Shown one piece after another: positions 9,124 to 17,700 of a stretch of 64,000 nucleotides of DNA. The position numbers and the translations under genes were made by a program. Below the pieces are notes generated by a model. It searched no databases, was not told the DNA's origin, and saw nothing but the letters and a program-made list of their open reading frames with translations. The stretch is from Aquipseudomonas alcaligenes NBRC 14159 (GTDB lineage Bacteria; Pseudomonadota; Gammaproteobacteria; Pseudomonadales; Pseudomonadaceae): assembly GCF_000467105.1 (NCBI RefSeq), contig NZ_BATI01000020.1, positions 1-64,000 of the forward strand, in the 5' to 3' direction. The stretch's first letter is position 1. Each line of letters begins with the position of its first letter.

Positions 9124-10398
9124 ATGTCACAGACCTCCATGTACGCTCCCGTCCAACTGCTCTCCGCCAGCCGGCAGAATCTCTGGCGCCTGACGCTGAT
9201 CCGCCTGCTGGTGCTGGCCGCTCAGGCCGCTTCGGTGGGCATCGCCTATCTGTCCGGCATGGTGCCGCTGCCCTGGCTGCCGCTGTGCGCGACGCTCGCC
9301 GTTTCCCTCGGCCTGTGCCTGGTTACCGCGCTGCGCCTGCGCGGGCCGTGGCCGGTCACCGAGCTGGAGTACACGGTGCAACTGGCCTGCGACCTGGTGA
9401 TCCACAGCGTGCTGTTGTACTACTCGGGCGGGCCGGCCAACCCCTTCGTTTCCTATTACCTGGTGCCGCTGACCATTGCCGCGGCCACCTTGCCCTGGTT
9501 GCACACCATGGCGCTGTGCGCCCTGGGCCTGGCCGGCTACAGCGTGCTGCTGTTCTGGCCGCATCCGCTGAACATTCCGGTGGCCCAGCGCGAGTCGCTG
9601 CTGATCTACGGCATGTGGCTCTCCGTGGCCATGGCGGCGGTGCTGATCACTTTCTTCGCCGCCAAGATGGCCGGTGCGCTGCGTCGCCAGGACGAACTGC
9701 AGGCCCTGCGTCGCGAGGAAGGCATGCGCGACCAGCAGCTGCTGGCGGTGGCGACCCAGGCCGCCGGCGCGGCTCACGAGCTGGGCACGCCGTTGGCGAC
9801 CATGAGCGTGCTGCTCAAGGAGCTGCGCCAGGAGTACCGTGATAAGCCGGCGTTGCAGGATGACCTGGCCCTGCTGCAGGAGCAGGTACAGCTGTGCAAG
9901 GACACCCTGCAGCAGCTGGTGCGCGCCGCCGAGGCGGATCGCCGCCAGGCGGTGTTCGAGCAGACTGCCGTGCAGTGGCTGGAGACCACCCTCAACCGCT
10001 GGCACCTGATGCGCCCCGAGGCCACCTATCGCTTCCAGTGCCTGGGGGCCGGTGCGGTGCCGCGCCTGCAGCCGCCGGCCGACCTGACCCAGGCGCTGCT
10101 CAACCTGCTGAACAACGCCGCCGACGCCTGCCCGGACAAGCTCGACATCCGCCTCGACTGGGACGAGCAGTGGGTCAACCTGAGCATCCGTGACCACGGC
10201 GCCGGCGTGCCGCTGGCCATTGCCGAGCAGATCGGCCGACCATTCTTTACCACCAAGGGCAAAGGCTTCGGCCTCGGCCTGTTCCTCAGCCAGGCCAGCG
10301 TGACGCGGGCCGGCGGTTCGGTGAAACTCTACAACCATGAAGAGGGCGGCACCCTGACGGAACTGCGCCTGCCCAGACTGGGAGAGCAACATGTCTGA
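9124..10398 (+). CDS. roxS: Redox sensor histidine kinase RoxS (RegB/PrrB family)
   Basis: Membrane-bound sensor kinase, 424 aa. The N-terminal half carries about six membrane segments. Between them is GGPANPF at residues 102-108, the GGxxNPF heptapeptide that forms the quinone-sensing site in RegB. The H-box is AAHELGTPLATM with phosphorylatable His218. A cysteine at 258 (QVQLCKDTL) aligns with the redox-active cysteine of RegB. The ATPase part has NNAADACPD (N-box) and GKGFGLGLFLSQ (G-box). An in-frame upstream ATG at 9043 exists, but the 9124 start fits the family and a nearby -10 box. It overlaps roxR by 8 bp. In P. aeruginosa RoxSR controls the cyanide-insensitive oxidase and other respiratory genes. 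Confidence 0.93.
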   Translation: MSQTSMYAPVQLLSASRQNLWRLTLIRLLVLAAQAASVGIAYLSGMVPLPWLPLCATLAVSLGLCLVTALRLRGPWPVTELEYTVQLACDLVIHSVLLYYSGGPANPFVSYYLVPLTIAAATLPWLHTMALCALGLAGYSVLLFWPHPLNIPVAQRESLLIYGMWLSVAMAAVLITFFAAKMAGALRRQDELQALRREEGMRDQQLLAVATQAAGAAHELGTPLATMSVLLKELRQEYRDKPALQDDLALLQEQVQLCKDTLQQLVRAAEADRRQAVFEQTAVQWLETTLNRWHLMRPEATYRFQCLGAGAVPRLQPPADLTQALLNLLNNAADACPDKLDIRLDWDEQWVNLSIRDHGAGVPLAIAEQIGRPFFTTKGKGFGLGLFLSQASVTRAGGSVKLYNHEEGGTLTELRLPRLGEQHV

Positions 10399-10951
10399 CG
10401 AACACCTCAACGACCAGGAAGAACATCCGCACCTGCTGCTGGTGGACGACGACGCCACTTTCACCCGCGTGATGGCGCGTGCCATGGAGCGTCGCGGCCT
10501 GCGCGTGAGCGTGGCCAACTCGGCGGACGAAGGCCTGGCCCTGGCCAAGGAGGACCTGCCCGACTACGCCGTGCTCGACCTGAAGATGGAGGGCGACTCC
10601 GGCCTGGTGCTGCTGCCCAAGTTGCTGGAGCTGGATGCCGAGATGCGCGTGGTGATTCTCACCGGCTACTCGAGCATCGCCACCGCGGTGGAAGCCATCA
10701 AGCGCGGCGCCACCAACTACCTGTGCAAGCCGGCCGATGCCGACGACGTGCTGACCGCGCTGCTCTCCGAGCATGCCGACCTGACCACCCTGGTGCCGGA
10801 AAACCCGATGTCGGTAGACCGCCTGCAGTGGGAGCATATCCAGCGTGTGCTGGCCGAGCATGACGGCAACATTTCCGCCACCGCACGGGCGCTGGGCATG
10901 CACCGGCGTACCCTGCAACGCAAGCTGCAGAAGCGCCCGGTACGTCGCTAA
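10391..10951 (+). CDS. roxR: Response regulator RoxR (RegA/PrrA/ActR family)
   Basis: Partner of RoxS, 186 aa, overlapping it by 8 bp. The receiver domain (about residues 13-130) has the acidic pair in LLVDDD, the phospho-acceptor Asp63 in AVLDLKMEGD, the conserved Thr in VILTGYSS and Lys in LCKPADADD. The C-terminal Fis-type helix-turn-helix (about residues 145-182, GNISATARALGMHRRTLQRKL) is characteristic of the compact RegA class. It likely binds promoters of terminal oxidase and energy-metabolism genes when redox state changes. Confidence 0.94.
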   Translation: MSDEHLNDQEEHPHLLLVDDDATFTRVMARAMERRGLRVSVANSADEGLALAKEDLPDYAVLDLKMEGDSGLVLLPKLLELDAEMRVVILTGYSSIATAVEAIKRGATNYLCKPADADDVLTALLSEHADLTTLVPENPMSVDRLQWEHIQRVLAEHDGNISATARALGMHRRTLQRKLQKRPVRR

Positions 10952-10969
10952 GCACCTGGTGTGAACGGC

Positions 10970-11012
10970 GTAGGGCGGGTGCAACCGGCGTTGGGCTGCC
11001 ACGCGGCTTTAC
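10970..11012. repeat. REP-like element (GTAGGGCGGGTGCAAC family), degraded
   Basis: GTAGGGCGGGTGCAACCGGCG is followed by a decayed inverted partner. It is related to the intact copy at 31133-31193. It sits between roxR and the AEC permease gene. Confidence 0.6.
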
Positions 11013-11092
11013 GGTGATTGAAAGCCCGGTGAAAGCCTTTCCCCGACTACAGCGGTTATCATTAGCCGCCTGATCAAGTAGTCGGGGCTGCC

Positions 11093-12034
11093 ATGCTCGC
11101 CGTTGTCCAGCAGACACTCGCCATCACCGCGCCGGTGTTCTCCATGCTGTTCCTCGGCGTGGCGCTCAAGCGCCTGGCCCTGATCGACGCGCAGTTCATC
11201 AGTACCGCCTCGGCGCTGGTGTTCAACGTCAGCATGCCGGTCATGCTGTTCCTCGCGATTCTCCACGCCGACCTCAGTACCGCGCTGCAACCGGCGCTGC
11301 TCGGCTACTTCCTGCTGGCCACGGTCATCGGTTTCCTGCTGGCCTGGGGCTGGGCCCTGCTGCGGGTACCGCGGGCCGAACGCGGGGTGTTCGTGCAGGG
11401 CTCGTTCCGTGGCAACAACGGCATCATCGGCCTGGCCCTGGCCACCAGCCTGTATGGCGACTACGGCCTGTCGCTGGGTGGCATACTCGGCGGGGTGGTG
11501 ATCCTCAGCTACAACACCCTCTCGGTGATCGTCCTGGAGGTCTACAACCCCAACGCCAAGGCCAGCGCCTGGAGCATCCTCAAGGGCATCCTGCGCAACC
11601 CGCTGATCCTCGGTGTGCTGGCGGCGATTCCCTTCGCCTACTGGCAAGTGCGCCTGCCCGGCTGGCTGACCACCTCTGGCGAGTACCTGGCGCAGCTGAC
11701 CCTGCCGCTGGCGCTGATCTGCATCGGCGGCACCCTGTCGCTGGCTTCCTTGCGCGCGAGCAGCGGCCTGGCCATTGGCGCCAGCCTGATGAAGATGATC
11801 TGGCTGCCCGTGCTGGGTACGGCGGGCGCCTACTTCTGCGGCTTTCGCAACGCCGAGCTGGCCATCCTCTTCCTTTACTTCGCCAGCCCCACGGCGGCGG
11901 CCAGCTATGTGATGGCCCGTGCCGCCGGTGGCAACCACGAACTGGCGGCGGCGATCATCGTCATCACTACCCTTCTGGCGGTGGTCACTACCAACCTCGG
12001 CCTGCTCGTGCTGCAGTGGGGCGGCTGGATCTGA
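11093..12034 (+). CDS. AEC-family transporter (auxin-efflux-carrier type permease)
   Basis: A 313-aa integral membrane protein with about ten hydrophobic segments and almost no soluble domain. Two related halves are visible: N-terminal ITAPVFSMLFLGVALKRLALID...NVSMPVMLFLAI, with the helix-breaking NVSMP, and C-terminal TLPLALICIGGTLSLASLR...PTAAASYVMARAAGGN. These are hallmarks of the AEC branch of the bile/arsenite/riboflavin superfamily. Substrates of bacterial AEC proteins are mostly unknown; some carry malonate or malate. The ATG at 11093 has no strong ribosome-binding site. It is a single-gene unit convergent with pbpC, with a REP pair in the gap. Confidence 0.88.
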   Translation: MLAVVQQTLAITAPVFSMLFLGVALKRLALIDAQFISTASALVFNVSMPVMLFLAILHADLSTALQPALLGYFLLATVIGFLLAWGWALLRVPRAERGVFVQGSFRGNNGIIGLALATSLYGDYGLSLGGILGGVVILSYNTLSVIVLEVYNPNAKASAWSILKGILRNPLILGVLAAIPFAYWQVRLPGWLTTSGEYLAQLTLPLALICIGGTLSLASLRASSGLAIGASLMKMIWLPVLGTAGAYFCGFRNAELAILFLYFASPTAAASYVMARAAGGNHELAAAIIVITTLLAVVTTNLGLLVLQWGGWI

Positions 12035-12047
12035 CGCCGTTAAAGCC

Positions 12048-12109
12048 GTAGCCCGGATGTAATCCGGTAAACGACCTGAGCAGCCGTTCCCGGATTGCAT
12101 CCGGGCTAC
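12048..12109. repeat. REP-like inverted pair between convergent genes
   Basis: GTAGCCCGGATGTAATCCGG and the inverted copy CGGATTGCATCCGGGCTAC fill the gap between the AEC permease (plus) and pbpC (minus). Same family as 2468-2530. It may double as a bidirectional transcript end. Confidence 0.85.
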
Positions 12110-12113
12110 TTCT

Positions 12114-14438
12114 CTACGGCAGGAATTCCACCTGCAGCGCCCGGCTGGTGCTGCGGCCCTGGTCGTCGCTGACCCGAATACGGTATTGCCCCGAGCGCTC
12201 GGGCCGCCATTGCAGGGCGGTCTGCGGTGTTCCCTGGCCGACCAGGGTGTGGTCGGCGAACCAGTACAGCAGGCGGGCATCGGCGGCAGCATGGGCGGCC
12301 AGGGTGATGCTTTCCTGTGGCTGCGACAGGCGCAGGCTGTAGGTCACCTGGGTCAGCGGCGAGGTGATGCGTGGCGCCTCGCGGGTGTCGATGGCGGCTT
12401 GCACCTGGCAGTCGCGCTGGGCGTCCGGCGGCGTGCGCCGGGGCAGGCCGGCGTCGGCGAACAGGCGCTGCAGGTCGGACGGCCAGAACTCGAACACCTG
12501 CAGTTCGCTGGTCGCCGGGTCGAAGGGCGGGCAGGCGGCCTTGCCGGTCAGGCGGTCGACCATCACCGGGCGGTGCAGGTCGGATACGCGGATCGGCGAC
12601 ACACCCGGGATGTACCAGGTCTTGCGGGTCTGCGGGCACCAGCGGTTGGGCAGCTCGCCGGAAGCGGCGCAGACCTCGACGCGAGTCAGTCCCGAGGGCG
12701 GCCGGTCGGCTGGAACGCGCTCTTCCGGCAGGGCCAATGGCAGGGCGTCGGCAATGCGGAAGAACAGTGGTGCGGCGGTCTTGATGCCGACGAAGGCCGG
12801 GTTCGGCGTGGCGTCGAAGTTGCCGACCCACACCACCAGCACGTAGGGCCCGACCAGGCCGGCGCTCCAGGCGTCGTGGAAGCCCCAGGAGGTGCCGGTC
12901 TTCCAGGCCACCGGCCAGTCGCGGCCGCGGGCATCGGCGGGCAGGCCATCCGGGCGCGGGTTGTGGCGCAGCATGTCGCGGACCATGAAGGCCGCCTGCG
13001 GCGATAGCAGCTGGGCGCCCGGTCCGCTGCGCTCCTCGCGGGTCCAGCGCAGTGGGCGCAGGCGCCCGTCGCCGGCCAGCATCAGGTACAGCCTGGCCAG
13101 TTCGGCCGGGGTCAGCTCGCCACCGCCGAGCGCCAGCGCCAGGCCGTAGAACTCCTCCTCGCGCAGGCCCTTGATGCCGGCGCGCTGCAGCAGGCCGTGC
13201 AGTGACGGCTGGCGCAGCTGGCTGGTCAGCCACACGGCCGGCACGTTGCGGCTGCGGATCAGCGCGTCCTGGGCGGTCAGCGGGCCGGCGAACTTGCCGT
13301 CGAAGTTCTCCGGCTGGAAGGCGCCGAAGGCACTGGGTGCGTCCTTGAGGATGCTCATCGGCTGGATCACGCCCTGGTCCAGGGCCAGGCCGTAGAGGAA
13401 CGGCTTGAGCGTCGAACCTGGTGAGCGGCGCGCCTGCACGCCGTTGACCTGGCCGTGGATGCTCGCATCGAAGTAATCCGCCGAGCCGATCAGCGCCTTC
13501 ACCGCCTGGTCGCGGCTGTCCACCAGGATCGCCGTGGCGTTGCGCACGCCCAGCTTGCGTCGGTCGTCGACGAACTGGCTGACCAGCTGTTCCAGGCGCC
13601 GCTGCAGGCGTGGGTCGAGGGTACTGTGCAGTTCGTTGTCAGTGTGGCTGGCCAGCAGCTGCTCGCTCAGGTGCGGCGCGCGGAACGCCAGCTGGCGTCG
13701 GGTGCGGGCCTGCAGCGGCAGTTCCAGCAGGCCCTCGTTGCGCGGGTCGTCGGCATGCTCGCGGCGCCACTGGGCCATCAGCTGCAGGCGCGCGCGCTGC
13801 AGCGCCGGGCCGAACTGGCCGCGGCCCGGCTGCTGGGGAATTACCGCCAGGGCCAGGGCCTCGCTGAGCGACAGCTGCGCTGCCGCCTTGCCGAAGTAGA
13901 TGCGGCTGGCCGCCTCGACGCCCTCGATGTTGCCGCCCATGGGCGCCAGGTTGAGATAGGCCTCGAGGATGTCGTGCTTGCTGTGGCGTGCCTCGATCCA
14001 CAGGGCCAGGGCGATCTGCTGCAGCTTGCCGGGAATCTGCCGCGAGTTGAGGTCGTACAGGCGCCTGGCCAGTTGCATGCTCAGGGTCGAGCCACCCTGG
14101 CGCATGCCGCCGCCATAGGTGGCCATGGCCGCGCGCACCAGCGCCGTGGGGTCGACGCCCGGGTGCCGGTAGAAGTGGCGGTCCTCCTTGAGCAGCAGCG
14201 CCTCGACCATGGCCGGCGCGATGCGCTCCAGCGGCACCCACAGGCGGTACTGGCCGTCGCTGGCCAGGGTCATGCGCAGCAGCTCGCCGTTTTCCGCCAG
14301 CACCATGCGTGACAGCGGCGCCGCCTCGCGCAGCGGTGTGTGCGGCCATAGGCGCAGGGCCAGCAACAGACTTGCTGCGGCCAACACAAAGAGGCCGAGG
14401 CGATGCCTGCGTCGAGAAGTGAAGGGGAGGGCTGGCAT
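12114..14438 (-). CDS. pbpC: Penicillin-binding protein 1C
   Basis: Bifunctional peptidoglycan synthase of the PBP1C class, 774 aa. One N-terminal membrane anchor (about 13-30) precedes the GT51 glycosyltransferase domain with catalytic Glu85 in LLLKEDRHFY and the RQGGSTLSMQLAR motif. The transpeptidase domain has SxxK at Ser342-Lys345 (GSTLK), SRN, and KTGT at Lys513. The C-terminal 90 residues form the beta-sandwich domain specific to PBP1C (BiPBP_C). In E. coli pbpC is likewise next to the alpha-2-macroglobulin gene yfhM, which led to the proposal that the macroglobulin protects the periplasm when the wall is damaged. It starts 2 bp after the stop of the small secreted protein gene, so the three minus-strand genes form an operon. 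Confidence 0.95.
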   Translation of the reverse strand: MPALPFTSRRRHRLGLFVLAAASLLLALRLWPHTPLREAAPLSRMVLAENGELLRMTLASDGQYRLWVPLERIAPAMVEALLLKEDRHFYRHPGVDPTALVRAAMATYGGGMRQGGSTLSMQLARRLYDLNSRQIPGKLQQIALALWIEARHSKHDILEAYLNLAPMGGNIEGVEAASRIYFGKAAAQLSLSEALALAVIPQQPGRGQFGPALQRARLQLMAQWRREHADDPRNEGLLELPLQARTRRQLAFRAPHLSEQLLASHTDNELHSTLDPRLQRRLEQLVSQFVDDRRKLGVRNATAILVDSRDQAVKALIGSADYFDASIHGQVNGVQARRSPGSTLKPFLYGLALDQGVIQPMSILKDAPSAFGAFQPENFDGKFAGPLTAQDALIRSRNVPAVWLTSQLRQPSLHGLLQRAGIKGLREEEFYGLALALGGGELTPAELARLYLMLAGDGRLRPLRWTREERSGPGAQLLSPQAAFMVRDMLRHNPRPDGLPADARGRDWPVAWKTGTSWGFHDAWSAGLVGPYVLVVWVGNFDATPNPAFVGIKTAAPLFFRIADALPLALPEERVPADRPPSGLTRVEVCAASGELPNRWCPQTRKTWYIPGVSPIRVSDLHRPVMVDRLTGKAACPPFDPATSELQVFEFWPSDLQRLFADAGLPRRTPPDAQRDCQVQAAIDTREAPRITSPLTQVTYSLRLSQPQESITLAAHAAADARLLYWFADHTLVGQGTPQTALQWRPERSGQYRIRVSDDQGRSTSRALQVEFLP

Positions 14439-14440
14439 GG

Positions 14441-14710
14441 TCAGAGCGGTGGATGCTGCTCCAGTAGGCGCAACAGCTCGGGGTCACTGGCGTAGCGCTG
14501 CTGCAGCTCGGCCCGGCGGCTTTCCAGCTGGTCGCAGCCCTGCAGCTGCTCGTTCAGGAAGGCCCGGCGCTCCTCGTCATAAGGTTCCTCGCCGCTGAAG
14601 TGCTCGCAGTTCTGATGGTCGGAGATGAAGGTGGCGACGTCGGCCGGTAGCTGCTCGGCAAATGCCGGCAGGACGGTGCCAAGCAGCAGAAAAAGCAGTG
14701 ATCGGTTCAT
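14441..14710 (-). CDS. Small secreted protein of unknown function, yfhM-pbpC operon
   Basis: An 89-aa protein from the ATG at 14710. A signal peptide (MNRSLLFLLLGTVLPAFA) of about 18 residues leaves a mature chain of about 70 residues with exactly two cysteines (Cys35 in NCEHFSGEEPYD and Cys59 in GCDQLESR). These could form one disulfide. The rest is charged and predicted helical. I do not recognise a named domain; the CEHFSGE stretch resembles a small uncharacterised family I have seen in other proteobacteria. The position between yfhM and pbpC, 2 bp from pbpC, argues for a role with one of them, for instance as an accessory or protective factor. The longer frame reading upstream to 15685 is antisense-frame shadow. 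Confidence 0.78.
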   Translation of the reverse strand: MNRSLLFLLLGTVLPAFAEQLPADVATFISDHQNCEHFSGEEPYDEERRAFLNEQLQGCDQLESRRAELQQRYASDPELLRLLEQHPPL

Positions 14711-14736
14711 GCGCTGCCTATGTGATGGGTGTAGGG

Positions 14737-14763
14737 CCTCCCGCCGCGCGAAGCGGCGGGAGG
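14737..14763 (-). terminator. Strong intercistronic hairpin after yfhM
   Basis: CCTCCCGCCGC and GCGGCGGGAGG form a perfect 11-bp stem with a 5-nt loop, 6 bp after the yfhM stop. No U-tract follows on the minus strand, so it may be a partial terminator or a 3'-end stabiliser that lowers expression of the small gene and pbpC relative to yfhM. Confidence 0.55.
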
Positions 14764-14769
14764 TGACCG

Positions 14770-17700
14770 TCAGGGTTTGACGATGGTCAGCTGGCCGGCC
14801 TTGCCGCGGGCCTGCTGGGTAGTGTCGTACATGCCCTCGGCATAGGCCGGCGGTGTGCCGAAGGTGCCGGCGTTGGTGGCGCGGACGCGGTAGACGAAGG
14901 TGGCGGCGTCGCGGTAGACGGTGCCGTAGAGCACCACGCGGTCGTCGCGCACATCGGCGAACTCGGGCGACCAGTCGCTCATCGCCAGCTCGCCCACCGG
15001 TGGTTGCCAACTGGGTTCTTCGTACTCGCTTTCCTCTTCGTACTCGCCGTCTTCCTCGCTGGCCTCGGTGACCGGCGCCGGCTGGTTGTACACCGGCTCG
15101 GTGCCACCCGGCAGCAGGTCGACCACGGCCACCTGCCGCACCTGGTCGAAGTCCTTGGCGCGCAGGCGCAGGCGCACCAGGAACTCGTCGCCGACGCGCA
15201 CCTGCTTGACCGGCTCGCCGTTCAGGTCGGTGTACTCGTGAGTGACCTCCAGGCCGTCGGCGATCACCTTGTCCGGCGCGCCGCGGTCGTAACCGCCTTC
15301 GCTGAGCATGTAGAACACCGGCGCGTCGCCGTCCTTGCGCAGCAACAGCATCTTGGCCGCCTGCGGCACGTCGCTGACCGGCGGCTTGCCGCTCAATGCC
15401 AGCGGCTGCTCGCCCTGCTTGCCCAGCCAGGCGCTGACGCGCAGGTTGAGGCCGTCCTCGGCGCGCTCGCCGTAGCTGTCCAGTGCCCGCAGCAGCAGGG
15501 CGGCGGACAGCGAGTTGTAGCGCTGTTCGCTGAGGCGCTGGCCCATGGCGTCGAGCAGCTTCACCGGCACCTCGTCCAGCTCGGTGGGGAAGTGCGTGGC
15601 CAGCAGGCGCAGGTGCTCGGCGTCGTGCACCAGCGGGTCGTAGTACAGGCCGTAGCTGCTCCAGCCCTGCTCCAGATTGCGCCACACTTGTTGGTCAAAC
15701 AGCTTGTCGGCCTGCTTGTCCTGCTTCAGCAGCTTGTAGCTGGCGGCCAGATACGCAGCACCGATGTCCTGCTGCCAGTTCTGGCTGTGGAAGGTTTCGT
15801 AGCGCTCGCGGATATCGGCCAGCGCGCCGCTGGTGACCACGCCCTGGCGGGTCAGCAGGTAGGCGGCGTAGGCGCGGTTGCGCAGTTCCTCCAGGCCTTC
15901 GCTGGGGCCGTTGGCCAGTTGCGAGAGGTAGCCGTTGGCGCGGTTGAGCAGGTCGCCCGGTACCGCGAAGTTACGCTCCTTGGCTTCGATCAGGAAGTCG
16001 GTGGCGTACAGGCTGGCGAACGGCGCCACCTGCGGGTTGGCCGCCCACAGGCCGAAGCCGCCTTCCAGGTTCTGCCGCGAGCGCAGGATGCGTACGGCGT
16101 TGTCGAAGGACGGCACCGCCTGCGGGTCGACGCCCGTGGCCGAGCTGCCCCAGACCAGTGCCGGCATGGCCTTGGACACCAATTGCTCGGTGCAGCTGTA
16201 ACCGTAGTCGTCCAGGTAGCTCTGCAGGCCGCTGGCCCACACCAGTGGCGAGCCGGCGGCGGCGAAGCGCACGTCACGCAGCTGCGGGTAGAGGTCGCGG
16301 CTGACCTGCACCTCACCGCTGGCATCTTCCGTGCGACCCAGGGTCAGTGCCACGCGGCGCTCGACCAGCGGGCGTACCGAGGTGGTCTCGCCGATCTTCA
16401 CGCGGCGGCCGTCGGGCAGGGTGGCGACGAAGGTCATGCCCGCCGAACCCAGGTTCTCCTGGGCCAGCAGGTCGATCTCCACCACGCCTTCCTTGCGTGG
16501 CGCCAGATGCAGCTCGGCCTGGTCGATGGACTTCATCTTCAGTCCGGCGCTGGTCTCCACACTGACCTTGACCGTGGTCGGCTGCTCCAGGTTGCTGAAC
16601 ACCCCGGCGCTGACCTTGAACAGGTCGCCCGGAGCGACGAAGGCCGGCACGTTGGGCGTGATCACCAGCGGACCGCGTACCTCGGTGGCGCCTTCGACCA
16701 CGCCGATACGGGCGTCGTCCACCGCCACCACGAACAGGTGCAGCTTGCCGTTGAAGTAGTCCGGCACGTTGTAGCGGAAGTCGTTGTCGCCGGCTTGCAG
16801 GTCGACCAGGCCGGACCAGTAGGCCACCGGCGGCTTGCGCTTGCGCTTGAACGGGTTGAGGTGAGCGCCGAGCAGGTCCTCGCCGTCACCACCGGCGGCA
16901 GCGGCGTCGAGCAGGCGGCTGAACTCGGGCAGCAACAGGTCGAGGATCTGGCTGGTCTGCACTTCCAGGGCGCGTTTCTGGAAGAACTGCGCCAGCGGGT
17001 CCGGCGCCCTGTAGCGCGCGACCTGCAGGATGCCTTCGTCGATGGCGTAGATCACGGCGCGGCCTGGGCGGTCGGCGCTGACCCTGATGTCCAGCGCCTG
17101 GCCCGGCTCTATATGCTCTGCCGCGCGGACCTGCAGCGGGATGCGCCGCGCGTCCAGCTTGATGCGCAGCGGCGCCACGCCGTAGGACAGCGGGCTCATG
17201 TACACCTCAGGCGAAGCGCTGTCGCGGACGAACTGCACGTTGACGTAGGCGTTGCCCTCCAGTCCGGCGGGCAGGCGGATGCGTTGCACGCTGCTGGTGC
17301 TGTCGGCCTTGAACCACTGGTGGGCATAGACCTTGTCGCGTTCGATAGTGATCAGGCCGGCGCCGGTGTAGGGCGCGCGGATGCTGATCTCGACCTCGTC
17401 GCCCTGGGCATAGGCGTCCTGGTTCAGGCGCAGCTGCAGCTCGGCGTTGCGCTCCAGCGAGCGACTGGCGTTGCCGTGGCCGGCCACGCTGTAGTCGACC
17501 TGGTTCAGCGGCGTGCCGTCGGCAGCCTTGAGGGTCAGGGTGAAGTCGCCGGGCTCGCTGGTGTTCAGTCTCAGCTTGGTACCGCTGGCGGCAATGTTCA
17601 GCGGCTGGCTGCCCAGCGGGATGTTCTTGATCCGCGACTGGTACTTGTAGGTACCGTTGGACTGCTTGACCAGCACCGACACGTAGCGGTGCTCGACCAG

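Noticed and set aside
14711..15685. Upstream extension of the small secreted gene to 414 codons
   Set aside because: The extension is an off-frame reading of yfhM. The signal peptide at 14710 marks the true start.
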